A program made the translations under genes and the position numbers. DNA of 64,000 nt. Origin: Levilinea sp. (GTDB lineage Bacteria; Chloroflexota; Anaerolineae; Anaerolineales; Anaerolineaceae). The notes beneath the pieces were generated by a model that had not been told where the DNA came from, did not search any database, and was given only the letters and a program-made list of their open reading frames with translations. Location: assembly GCA_029975215.1 (NCBI GenBank), contig JARKPO010000082.1, positions 38,640-102,639 of the forward strand, in the 5' to 3' direction. Below are positions 1 through 9,106 of the stretch, one piece after another (the stretch's first letter is position 1; each line of letters starts with the position of its first letter).

Positions 1-494
1 GAATAGGCCCCCTTCATCTCGTTGAACACCACCCCCTTATAGCTCAGCGTGCCGTCCTCTTCCACCTCATAATGCCAGCCCTCCTGCATCAGCGTGGACG
101 GAGTTAAGTTTGGGAAGAGCACCGCGTCCAGATACACATCCACCAGATTGTAAAAATCCTGCAAATTGGCGCTGGCCACCGGATAGGTGGTTTTGTCGGG
201 GTAGGTCATGGCGTTCAGAAAGGTGTTCAGCGAGCCTTTCATCAATTCCACAAACGGCTCCCGCACCGCGTACTTGCGCGAACCGCACAGCACCGAATGT
301 TCCATGATGTGCGCTACCCCGCTCGAATCCGGCGGCGGCGTGCGAAAGGTGATGCCAAACACCTTGTTCTCGTCATCGTTTTGAATCGTCAGCACTTCCG
401 CGCCCGTTTTAATATGACGGTAAAATCGCCCCACGGCGTTCAATTCTTCAATCGCTTCTTCTCGCAGCAGCTCAAAACCGTGCGTATGGGTCAT
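1..494 (-). CDS. M16C-family metalloprotease (presequence protease/insulinase-like), N-terminal part, truncated by window edge
   Basis: Minus-strand translation MTHTHGFELLREEAIEELNAVGRFYRHIKTGAEVLTIQNDDENKVFGITFRTPPPDSSGVAHIMEHSVLCGSRKYAVREPFVELMKGSLNTFLNAMTYPDKTTYPVAS...; contains the inverted zinc motif HIMEH. Confidence 0.9.
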   Translation of the reverse strand, partial: MTHTHGFELLREEAIEELNAVGRFYRHIKTGAEVLTIQNDDENKVFGITFRTPPPDSSGVAHIMEHSVLCGSRKYAVREPFVELMKGSLNTFLNAMTYPDKTTYPVASANLQDFYNLVDVYLDAVLFPNLTPSTLMQEGWHYEVEEDGTLSYKGVVFNEMKGAY

Positions 495-634
495 TTGCGC
501 TTGCCTCCCAAAAAAAGAATACCTGCTTCACAGGCTTGATTATACCCCGCCGGCCTGCGGATGCAAAATCGGCCGCCCTTCCCATCATTTGCGATACAAT
601 AAACCCATCCCCGCTTGAACCCCGGTGCGCTCCC

Positions 635-1747
635 ATGATTCCAAACCCTCCCCCCACATCCTGGCTCGAAATTGACCTGTCCGCCGTGGCCCACAACACC
701 CGCGTCATCGCTCAGGCGGCCGGGGTTCCTCTGATGGCCGTGATCAAAAGTGACGGCTACGGTCACGGGGCGGTGCCCGTGGCGGAAACCTTCCTCAAGT
801 CCGGCGGCCTGTGGCTGGGCGTGGTGCGTGTAGAAGAGGCCCTGGTTCTGCGCCGCGCCGGAATCCAGGCCCCCATTCTGCTGGTGGGCAGCCTCATCCC
901 GGAACAGTTAGACGCCGCCATCGCCGCCCAGGTCACCATCGCCGTCGGCAGCCTGGAACTGCTCCAGGCCGCCCAGCAGCGCGCCGCCGCCCTGCAAACC
1001 CCCGCCCTCGTCCACCTGAAGGTGGATACGGGTATGGGCCGCCTGGGCGTTTTTCCCCACGAGGCCGGGGCATTTGCCGCCCTTGCCCAGGGGTCGCCCT
1101 GGGTGCGTTTGGACGGCGTGTTCAGCCATCTGGCCAGCGCCGGGGATGACCCCGCCCTCACCAACCTGCAAATCAGCCGCTTCGAGGCCGCTGTGGCCGC
1201 CGTGCGCGCCGCAGGGGCCAACCCCACCTGGATTCACCTCTCCAACTCCGCTGCCATCGCCCTGGTTCCCGAAGCTCGCTTCAATCTGGTGCGCGCGGGC
1301 GGCATCCTCTACGGTATCACCCAGGAACTCCCTGCCCCGTGGATCGCCTCCCTGCGCCCCGCCATGACCTGGAAAGCCCGCCTGCTGTCGGTCAAAACCA
1401 TGCCAGCCGGTTGGACGGTCTCTTACGGCGCGCGCTACCGGTGTTCTGAAGGCGAACGCATCGGCGTGCTGCCCGTGGGCCACGGCGACGGCTACCGCCG
1501 TTCGGAGGATAATCAGGTGTTGGTCGGCGGTCGGCGCGCCCGCGTGGTGGGCCTCAACTGTATGGATCTCTCCATGGTCTCCCTGCCCGCCCCCGCAGCC
1601 GCCGGGGATGAGGTCGTGCTGCTGGGCCGGCAAGGTTCGGAGCAAATCACCGTGGAAGAGCTGCGCAACCGTTGGCGTTCCAGCTATTCCGGCGTGTGCC
1701 TGATCCACCCGCGCATCCCGCGCGTCTATTTCCCCGCCGGGGATTAG
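635..1747 (+). CDS. alr: alanine racemase
   Basis: SWLEIDLSAVAHNTRVIAQAAGVPLMAVIKSDGYGHGA PLP-lysine motif; ATG at 635 fits better than the longer ORF start at 536. Confidence 0.95.
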   Translation: MIPNPPPTSWLEIDLSAVAHNTRVIAQAAGVPLMAVIKSDGYGHGAVPVAETFLKSGGLWLGVVRVEEALVLRRAGIQAPILLVGSLIPEQLDAAIAAQVTIAVGSLELLQAAQQRAAALQTPALVHLKVDTGMGRLGVFPHEAGAFAALAQGSPWVRLDGVFSHLASAGDDPALTNLQISRFEAAVAAVRAAGANPTWIHLSNSAAIALVPEARFNLVRAGGILYGITQELPAPWIASLRPAMTWKARLLSVKTMPAGWTVSYGARYRCSEGERIGVLPVGHGDGYRRSEDNQVLVGGRRARVVGLNCMDLSMVSLPAPAAAGDEVVLLGRQGSEQITVEELRNRWRSSYSGVCLIHPRIPRVYFPAGD

Positions 1748-2631
1748 GCCGTTTCTCGCTCTGGGGCGCGCCGCCCCAGCAGGGCCTTCACCCGCGGCCA
1801 AAAGAGTTCATACAACCGCAGCACCCGCCAAAACGCCGCCGCCGCCATCCCGTGCGCCAAGACGGCGAAAAACGGCGGGGTTTGCCGGGTGTAATACGTC
1901 CAGCATTCGCGCGTGGTGCCCCAGCGCTCCAAAAAGTAACCCAAGCCCGCCCCCGCCGCGAACACCAGCACCATCGCGCGCCGGTCTACCGGCGTGAGGA
2001 TCAGGAACACGCACAGCACCAGGGCCATCACCGTCAGCGAACGATTTAGGGTGGGCGCTACAAAGATCACCATCAGCCCCAGGAAAATGCCAAACACCGC
2101 CCAATAGCCCCAGCGGAACACACCCTCCGGCCAATTCTTCGTCCAGCGCGCCAGCAGGCGGTACAGCCGGTCAATAGACAGGCTGGCGATCGGCCAGGCC
2201 GGGATAATCCACAGCGGCGGACGCTCCGCCGTGTAATACGTCCACAGGCTGGTCTGCGTCCCCCAGCTTTCAATCACCAACCCGCCCGCCAACCCAATGG
2301 CAAAGATAGGGAAATCCTTGCCCAAATGCGCGTTGGCCATGATCAGCAACGTCATCGCCAGGAAAATCCCCAGCAGCAGCCAGTCGAACTGCACCCAAAA
2401 CGGATAATCGGGATTGTAGGTGTCCAGATAGGCCTGCAGCAGCGGCCACCACACATACCCTATCAAGAAAATGAGCACCATAAACACGCTCAACAGGGCA
2501 TAGCTGGCGCGCGTCCAGCCCAGCCGCGCCCCCAGGCTGCGCTTGCGCGGTTTTTCTTCTTCAGCCGCTTTCTCCATGCCTTCCGCCGCCCTTTCGCTCC
2601 TGCCGATAAAAGCGCAGGCGTGTTTTCGCAC
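1744..2631 (-). CDS. polytopic membrane protein with internally duplicated module, unknown function
   Basis: Hydrophobic helices; two copies of [IL]E-R/S-WGT-x-WTYYT-x-PP segments. Confidence 0.65.
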   Translation of the reverse strand: MRKHACAFIGRSERAAEGMEKAAEEEKPRKRSLGARLGWTRASYALLSVFMVLIFLIGYVWWPLLQAYLDTYNPDYPFWVQFDWLLLGIFLAMTLLIMANAHLGKDFPIFAIGLAGGLVIESWGTQTSLWTYYTAERPPLWIIPAWPIASLSIDRLYRLLARWTKNWPEGVFRWGYWAVFGIFLGLMVIFVAPTLNRSLTVMALVLCVFLILTPVDRRAMVLVFAAGAGLGYFLERWGTTRECWTYYTRQTPPFFAVLAHGMAAAAFWRVLRLYELFWPRVKALLGRRAPERETA

Positions 2632-2680
2632 GCCCGCGGTGAATTTTGATGCTATATTTTAATCACAATTACGGTGCGCC

Positions 2681-2926
2681 ATGCAAATTCAGGTCGTTCT
2701 TCATGCCGTCTTACGTGAAAAGCTGCCCCCCCAGGCGCGCGGTCGGGCTGTGCTGACCCTTCCCGAAGGCGCAGCTCTCCGCGATGTTTTGGCCCAGCTG
2801 AACTTAGACCGCCATGTCACCTGCGCCGTTAATGGGCGCGTCCAACGCGATCTATCAACCCCTCTGCGCGACGGCGATGAGGTGCACTGCTTCCGCGCCG
2901 CGGGCGGGGGCTGTTTGTCCCTCTAA
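2681..2926 (+). CDS. MoaD/ThiS-family ubiquitin-like sulfur carrier with extended C-terminus (GGGCLSL)
   Basis: 81 aa beta-grasp-like protein: LREKLPP...LPEGAALRDVLAQL...VNGRVQRDLSTPLRDGDEVHCFRAAGGGCLSL. Confidence 0.75.
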   Translation: MQIQVVLHAVLREKLPPQARGRAVLTLPEGAALRDVLAQLNLDRHVTCAVNGRVQRDLSTPLRDGDEVHCFRAAGGGCLSL

Positions 2927-3594
2927 GGCGCGGTCTTAATCACCCGCACCCCGCTGACATTCGAAAGTTCTTCCGCCACCTCATCCAACTGTTTGCCGTC
3001 TTTCAGCTTGAACACAGTTTCGATCTTTATGCGTTTGGTGCGCACATGCTTGCTGATGGTGAACGGCTCGTTGCCGGTTGCAAAGTGCGTTAAGATCGCC
3101 CGAATTTCCTGCTCAATCCCCGGGCGGTAATCCACCGTCAGGGTCAGCGCCACCACCAACCGCGGGCGCACGAAACGCGTCTCAAACACGTTTAACAGGG
3201 AGAGCACCACCAAAAGAGTCACCGTGGCTCCCAGCGCTGGGATATAATACCCCGCGCCCACCACCAGGCCCACAATCGCCATGGTCCACAGCGACGCCGC
3301 CGTGGTCAGCCCTTTCACCGAGGCTCCAAAACGCAGAATGGCCCCCGCTCCCAAAAAGCCGATACCCGAAATCACCTGCGCTGCCAGCCGTGCCGGGTCG
3401 CCGTTGGGCGCAAATTCACGAAACTGCATAGCCAGGTTGATCGAAAGACTCATCGCCAGCGAAGCGCCCATCACCACCACAATATGGGTGCGCAGCCCCG
3501 CCGGCTGGTTTTGCCGCTCGCGTTCAAACCCCACCAACGCCCCCAACCCTGCTGCTGCCAGTAAGCGCAAAACAATCTCAATATCAGCAACCAT
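2923..3594 (-). CDS. MgtC/SapB family membrane protein
   Basis: LGALVGFERERQNQPAGLRTHIVVVMGASLAMSLS...GIGFLGAGAILRFGASVKGLTTAASLWTMAIVGLVVGAGYY. Confidence 0.9.
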   Translation of the reverse strand: MVADIEIVLRLLAAAGLGALVGFERERQNQPAGLRTHIVVVMGASLAMSLSINLAMQFREFAPNGDPARLAAQVISGIGFLGAGAILRFGASVKGLTTAASLWTMAIVGLVVGAGYYIPALGATVTLLVVLSLLNVFETRFVRPRLVVALTLTVDYRPGIEQEIRAILTHFATGNEPFTISKHVRTKRIKIETVFKLKDGKQLDEVAEELSNVSGVRVIKTAP

Positions 3595-3638
3595 CTGTGC
3601 CCTTCTTTCATGGATAATTGGTCCTCCAAACGTCAGTT

Positions 3639-4739
3639 TCAGGCGTTCAGAGAAAATTCCTGGTATTCATTCTCACACGGGTTGCCCCAGGTAGCGTACA
3701 TCTTCAATTCCGTCAGATCCATAATCAAGGCCGTGATCGTTTTTTCACGGTCTAAAGGGTCCAACGCTGTATCATCATGATTACAGATTGAATCCGGATA
3801 ATTCACATGATCGCGCTGGATGGCTTTCAGCGTCTCCAGCGTGTGCTGTTCCGTTTCGTGCAGCAGCCGCCATGCGCGGTGATAACGCACCCGCGTGGCC
3901 ACCAGTTCGTCCGGTTCGCTCTCCACCTGCTGCATTTCCCAGGTCAAAAAATGGTTGGTATGCACCATCGACCCATCTTCGCCGTACAACAGGGCGAATT
4001 TTCTTGCCGAAACTTCCACGCTGTACAGTTCTCCGTTCGCATCCGCCAGCAGGTGATTATACCCCGCAGCGCGGTGCGGAACCAGCGTGCGGCGGATGGC
4101 TTCACCGGGGGTTTGTGCCGCCAGTACCGCCCGCGAAGCCACAATTCTGGGGATCCCGATGCGCGAATCGGTGGGATAGACCGAATCACAGCACTGTGCG
4201 ATCCCATAAGCGTTAAAACCAATATTCGGCAGCAGCCCCCCATAGGTCATGGCCAGCATCGGCGGCTCATCATCCGTGGTCACATGGATAATTGCCAAAT
4301 CATCTTCGTCTTCAGGAACCCAGTCTTCATTATGAGCCACCAACACATGCCCATTGGCCGTGCGCCGTTGATTCACGGCCAGACTGGTGCATTTGGTTAA
4401 ATGCAGCGCGTCAACCGTCACCGCCTCCATCGCGTTCAGCACCACGATATCGTCAAAAGACACATTGGCCCCTTCTGCAATCCCGCGCATTTCGTCCACA
4501 TACTGCCGGAAGCGTTCTTCTGCAAAGGGCAAATATTTGCGCGATTGGTTGATCGCCCCTGTCCAAGAGAGCTGCAGCTGATCGTAGGCTTCTTGCAGCA
4601 GGTGATGAGCATTTTCAATGCTGTGGGCCACCTGTTCCCGCCGGGCCTCCCCCATCTGCCGCCCGATTTCAAAATGGGAGCCTTTTAAGACCAGCATTTC
4701 CAGTTGTCGCATTGGTTTTTTTAATTCTTTGCGGATCAT
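3639..4739 (-). CDS. C45-family (acyl-CoA:6-APA acyltransferase-like) Ntn hydrolase
   Basis: HLTKCTSLAVNQRRTANGHVLVAHNEDW nucleophile region; GLLPNIGFNAYGIAQCCDSV. Confidence 0.8.
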   Translation of the reverse strand: MIRKELKKPMRQLEMLVLKGSHFEIGRQMGEARREQVAHSIENAHHLLQEAYDQLQLSWTGAINQSRKYLPFAEERFRQYVDEMRGIAEGANVSFDDIVVLNAMEAVTVDALHLTKCTSLAVNQRRTANGHVLVAHNEDWVPEDEDDLAIIHVTTDDEPPMLAMTYGGLLPNIGFNAYGIAQCCDSVYPTDSRIGIPRIVASRAVLAAQTPGEAIRRTLVPHRAAGYNHLLADANGELYSVEVSARKFALLYGEDGSMVHTNHFLTWEMQQVESEPDELVATRVRYHRAWRLLHETEQHTLETLKAIQRDHVNYPDSICNHDDTALDPLDREKTITALIMDLTELKMYATWGNPCENEYQEFSLNA

Positions 4740-6190
4740 GGTTTTCTCCTGCGCTTTTCTGTCCTGCGCCGGTGTTGCTCTAAAATTTCACACACATGCT
4801 GCACCTTTTCGGCCGCGGCAGCCTCCAACCACAGCCGCCCTTTCTCGGCGGTGCCCAAACTGCCGGCCCCATAAGCGCCCGTGGCGGTGTCATCCTCCCA
4901 GGGTGGATTGGCGATCAGCGCGCCGCCCTCCACCCAGTCCATCCGGTACGATTCGGTTTCAATAAAATCTACCTCATCCACCACCCGTTCCATGTGCACA
5001 TCCGTCGGGTTCAAATACAGGTACAGCGAGGTTTCCAACTCACAGGCATGCCCCATGCCCCCCGGCCGCGACTGGCGATGGCGTTCCAGCTCAGCAATGC
5101 CCTGCGGACCGGATAAATACAGCCAGGCCGTGGCGGCAAACCCATTGGGGTGGCGTTCGCCCACCGCCTTGACTGCGTTCACCAGGTAAGAACAGCTGCC
5201 GCCGTGCCCGCTGAGGAAATACAGAGTCTCAAACCCGCGTGCGTTCAGCACATCCGCCGCCGCAATGCAGAAATCTTCAAAGGCGCGCCCGCCGCAGTTC
5301 AGTGTACCCGCGAAGCTGCTGCGGTGCGTGCTGACCCCATACGGCACCACAGGCAGGCAGGCTGCCAGCTCCGGCACAGCCGCTGCCGTGCGTTCGGCCA
5401 CGGCTTCAATCAAACGCGTGTCCACGTCCAGCGGCAGGTGATAACCGTGCTGCTCGGTGTGTCCGAAGGGGATCAAAATCACCTTGCCGCGCTGCGCATC
5501 CTCCGGCAGCGGGCGGGCGGGTTCGCGCGGCGTTTTCAGGTACAAGCCGTACTCGCCCACATCCACGCCGCAGCCCGCCGGAAGCAGAGCATAGGCGCGA
5601 GTAAAGCCGTCCTCACGCAAACTGCCCACCAGGTTGCGCACCACCTCCCCCAAAACCGCCGCTGGCAGTTCCAGCCCGCTGCCGCGCCAGCCGTAGGGAA
5701 AAATCGGCAGCAGCCCCACCCGCGCAGGGTAGCCCAGCGCCTCGGCCAGCCGCTCCAGCGGATACCCGCCCCCCAAAGGCAGCACCAGCGGCGTATCCCG
5801 CGCCAGATCCGCCGCCTCCGGCCAGGTCAGGCGTTCGTAGGGGAAGAACAGGGTCAGCATGGATTCAAAGTAGCGCTCCTGAAAATCCACCGCCTGCAAA
5901 ATTTCTTCCGCCGTCAGCCGCGCCGCCGCGGGCGTCACCACCAGCTTGTCTTCCACATCGTCCAGGCGGTGAATTACCCCCACACACACGCCCTCAAAGT
6001 GCTCCAGGGGTTCTTCCACCCCCAGCACATAAGCGTCCAGCGCATCCCCATCCGGGGCCAGCGTTCCCGGCACATAACCGTAATTCACCGGGTACAGAAA
6101 ACCGTGCTGCGGGTGGTGTGAACCTTTCGGGCGGTCAATTTCCACCCGCACCGCGCGCCCCAGGCTGCTGCTGTCGATCCGCATCTTCAT
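4736..6190 (-). CDS. fusion: short pyrophosphatase-like domain + degenerate creatininase-like repeat + creatininase family amidohydrolase
   Basis: N-term YPVNYGYVPGTLAPDGDALDAYVLGVEEP (PPase-like); C-term LIPFGHTEQHGYHLPLDVDT...YFLSGHGGSCSYLVNAV (creatininase); single 484-codon ORF. Confidence 0.85.
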   Translation of the reverse strand: MKMRIDSSSLGRAVRVEIDRPKGSHHPQHGFLYPVNYGYVPGTLAPDGDALDAYVLGVEEPLEHFEGVCVGVIHRLDDVEDKLVVTPAAARLTAEEILQAVDFQERYFESMLTLFFPYERLTWPEAADLARDTPLVLPLGGGYPLERLAEALGYPARVGLLPIFPYGWRGSGLELPAAVLGEVVRNLVGSLREDGFTRAYALLPAGCGVDVGEYGLYLKTPREPARPLPEDAQRGKVILIPFGHTEQHGYHLPLDVDTRLIEAVAERTAAAVPELAACLPVVPYGVSTHRSSFAGTLNCGGRAFEDFCIAAADVLNARGFETLYFLSGHGGSCSYLVNAVKAVGERHPNGFAATAWLYLSGPQGIAELERHRQSRPGGMGHACELETSLYLYLNPTDVHMERVVDEVDFIETESYRMDWVEGGALIANPPWEDDTATGAYGAGSLGTAEKGRLWLEAAAAEKVQHVCEILEQHRRRTEKRRRKP

Positions 6191-6205
6191 CCGCCCACCT
6201 CACCT

Positions 6206-8086
6206 TCAGGGTTTTGGCATCAGCCACCAATCTAAAAAGCGTTCAATGCGCTGCCCCACATCCATCAGCACCTCCCACTTGAGAAACCCGTGGGATTCTC
6301 CCGCGTAAGTTTTGTATTCAAAGGTCTTGCCCGCCGCCCGCAGCGCCTCTACCCACTCCTGTGAAGCCTGCGGGGGCACAACCTCATCCTCCAGCCCGTG
6401 CAGAATCAGCACCGGCTTCTGCACCTGGTTCACCTGCAAAATGGGTGAGCCAGCGCGGTACACCTCCCGGTTCAGCGCCGGATGGCCCAACTGCATCTCG
6501 GTATACAGGCGCGTGCCGCGTTCACACAACGCCCACGAGCTAAAAATGTCCGCGTCGCCGTACAGACACACTCCGCAGGCGAAGCGGTGCTCTGGGTCGC
6601 GCGACAGACTGCACACGGTCATATAGCCGCCGTAGCTGCCCCCCATGATGCCGATGCGCTCCGCGTCCACCCCAGTCAACCCGCTCAGGTATCGCGCTCC
6701 ATACAGGCAGTCCTGGGTGTCGCCGATGCCCCAACTGTCCTGATTGAGCAGCTCAAATTCGCGCCCATAGCCGCTGCCGCCGCGGTAGTTGATCGCCAGA
6801 TAGGTGTAACCTTTGGCCACCAGATACTGCACAAAGGGGTCCCAATCATACACGTATTGGTCTCGCGGCCCGCCGTGCGGGTGCAAAATGGCTGCGCCGT
6901 TAGGTTTTTCCGGGCGGAACAAAAGTGCCGGGATGCGCAGCCCGTCAAAGCTGGGGTAACTCACCGCCTCCGGCATCACCCGTTTCAGCCCCTCCATCGC
7001 CTCCGGCAGCGAAACGGTCAGCGCCCGAACAGTGCCCGCCTCCAACCGTCCCGCAGTCCCCGCTCGCAGAGTCATACGGTAAATATCCGGCGGGGTGAGC
7101 GGGTCTGTGTATTCAAAGGTCAAAAAATCGCCCTTCGGGCCCCACTGCGGGTGCAGGTGGCAGCCCAGCCGTTCGCGCAGCAAGTGCAGCCCACCGCTAA
7201 CCGCATCCACCAGCCCCAGGTGAAACGCCCCATTATCGTTCACCGTCACCGCCAGCCAGCGCCCATCCGGCGACCAGGCCAGATCCGCCAGGTCCTTGCC
7301 CGCCTGGGTCAGGCGCGTCGCCGGCCCGCCCGTGCTGTCCGCCGTCCACACCTCGTAAAACCCGCTGCGGTTGGATAAGAAGGCAATCCGCCCCCCATCC
7401 GGCGACCAGCGCGGCGAAGTGTCGCGGGTGCCGGGCTGGCCTTCAATGCGCCGCTCAGGCCCGCCCCCCAAATTCACCAGGCGTACCTCCCAGCGGTTTA
7501 AATCGGCCAGGGGTGCAAACACCGCCGCCGCCCATTTTCTGTCGGGCGAAGGCCGCACCTCCAGATAATCTCCTTCGCCGCTGGCCGCCAGCCGTGGCCA
7601 GCCCCCCTGCCGGTCGCCCAGTACAATCTGGGTCTTTTCATTCCGCTCCACGCTCATCAGCAGGCCAAAGCTGTCCGGCATCCACACGGGCGAGCTGGCC
7701 CGCGCAGTGAAATCGCTCACCGGTTTGGCCAAAGCTCCGCGCGCCGCCACCTGCACCACGCCGTCTACGGTGAAAGCCAGATATTGGCTGTCCGGCGACC
7801 AGCGCGGGGTCTCTTCCCACCAATACTGATAGGCAGGCCGTCCCACGCTGACCCGCTGCGGCCACCCCCCGGCAGCAGACATGCAGTACACTTCGGTAAA
7901 ACCGTCTCGATCCCATAAAAAAGCAATGCGCTTCCCATCTGGCGACAGGCTGTGATTGTAAATCCGGTTGACGCTGTGCACCAATCCCAGGCTCCACCCC
8001 GACGGCGTCTTCAAATCTGGCCGCGGCAATGACGGCCAGCCGCTGCGTTCATCCGTCACATTCACCTGTGGACGATCGTTTTTCAT
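6206..8086 (-). CDS. S9 family peptidase (prolyl oligopeptidase type, beta-propeller + alpha/beta hydrolase)
   Basis: SPDGKRIAFLWDRDG propeller repeats; GIMGGSYGGYM nucleophile elbow; C-terminal GESHGFLKWE. Confidence 0.93.
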   Translation of the reverse strand: MKNDRPQVNVTDERSGWPSLPRPDLKTPSGWSLGLVHSVNRIYNHSLSPDGKRIAFLWDRDGFTEVYCMSAAGGWPQRVSVGRPAYQYWWEETPRWSPDSQYLAFTVDGVVQVAARGALAKPVSDFTARASSPVWMPDSFGLLMSVERNEKTQIVLGDRQGGWPRLAASGEGDYLEVRPSPDRKWAAAVFAPLADLNRWEVRLVNLGGGPERRIEGQPGTRDTSPRWSPDGGRIAFLSNRSGFYEVWTADSTGGPATRLTQAGKDLADLAWSPDGRWLAVTVNDNGAFHLGLVDAVSGGLHLLRERLGCHLHPQWGPKGDFLTFEYTDPLTPPDIYRMTLRAGTAGRLEAGTVRALTVSLPEAMEGLKRVMPEAVSYPSFDGLRIPALLFRPEKPNGAAILHPHGGPRDQYVYDWDPFVQYLVAKGYTYLAINYRGGSGYGREFELLNQDSWGIGDTQDCLYGARYLSGLTGVDAERIGIMGGSYGGYMTVCSLSRDPEHRFACGVCLYGDADIFSSWALCERGTRLYTEMQLGHPALNREVYRAGSPILQVNQVQKPVLILHGLEDEVVPPQASQEWVEALRAAGKTFEYKTYAGESHGFLKWEVLMDVGQRIERFLDWWLMPKP

Positions 8087-8098
8087 ACATCCTTCCTT

Positions 8099-9106
8099 TC
8101 ACTCATCCGAACCGTCCCCCGAAACCAGCCAGCAGGCTGCCTGGTGACTGCCCGCCCCCACAGCCGCCAAAGTCGGATCTTCCACCCTGCAGCGATCCAT
8201 CACCTTGGGACAGCGCGGATGAAATCGGCAGCCCGCGGGCACATGCACCGGGTTGGGCGGCTGCCCCTGCAAAATGATCCGCTCGCGCCGCTTGCGCGGA
8301 TTTGGCACCGGAATCACCGACAGCAGCGCCTGGGTGTAGGGGTGCGCCGGGCTTTCCAACACCGCCTGCGTCTCCCCCAACTCCACAATACGGCCCAAAT
8401 ACATCACCGCCACCCGGTCTGCCAGGTAGGCCGAGGTGGCCAGGTCGTGGGTGATCAGCAGCACGCTGATACCGCGCCGCTCGCGCAGCTCAGCCAACAG
8501 ATTCAATATCTCCGCGCGAATACTCACATCCAGCATGGACACCGGCTCATCCGCCAGCAGCACTTCCGGCTCCAACACCAAAGCCGCCGCAATCACCACA
8601 CGCTGGCGCTGTCCACCGGAAAGCTCGTGCGGCAGGCGGTTCATAAAGATGTGAGCGGGCTTCAGACCGGCCTCCTCCAAAGCTTTTTCCACCCGCCCCT
8701 GGCGTTCTTCGCGGTTCTGCGCCAACCGGTGCACATCCAGCGGCTCCGCCACGATTTCGCCGATGGTCATCAGCGGGTTCAAGGATTCATACGGGTCCTG
8801 AAAAACCATTTGAATCTGGCGGCACAGACGCTGCCGTCCGGCACGGCTCTGGCGGGTCACATCCTCACCTTCGAACCAGATCGTCCCCTGGGTGGGTTTT
8901 TCCAGGCCCATCAGGGTCAGCGCCAGGGTAGATTTTCCGCAGCCGCTTTCCCCCGCCAAAGCCAGGATTTCGCCTTTTTCCAGGCGCAAATCCACCCCAT
9001 CCAGCGCATGCACAAATTCACTGGTGCGCGCCCAAATGCCGCTCCGTCCGGCGGGGAAGAGTTTGCACAAATTACGCAGTTCCAAAACCGCAGCCGTCTC
9101 GCTCAT
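8099..9106 (-). CDS. oligopeptide/dipeptide ABC transporter ATP-binding protein (OppF/DppF-like)
   Basis: Walker A GESGCGKST, signature LSGGQRQRV, C-terminal GCRFHPRCPKVMDRC. Confidence 0.95.
   Translation of the reverse strand: MSETAAVLELRNLCKLFPAGRSGIWARTSEFVHALDGVDLRLEKGEILALAGESGCGKSTLALTLMGLEKPTQGTIWFEGEDVTRQSRAGRQRLCRQIQMVFQDPYESLNPLMTIGEIVAEPLDVHRLAQNREERQGRVEKALEEAGLKPAHIFMNRLPHELSGGQRQRVVIAAALVLEPEVLLADEPVSMLDVSIRAEILNLLAELRERRGISVLLITHDLATSAYLADRVAVMYLGRIVELGETQAVLESPAHPYTQALLSVIPVPNPRKRRERIILQGQPPNPVHVPAGCRFHPRCPKVMDRCRVEDPTLAAVGAGSHQAACWLVSGDGSDE

Noticed and set aside
5150-6121. 323-aa plus-strand ORF, and similar long ORFs at 6482-7378, 8144-9181, 9331-10440, 44094-45683, 50836-51756
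   Set aside because: All mirror confidently identified minus-strand genes; frame-shadow ORFs in high-GC sequence
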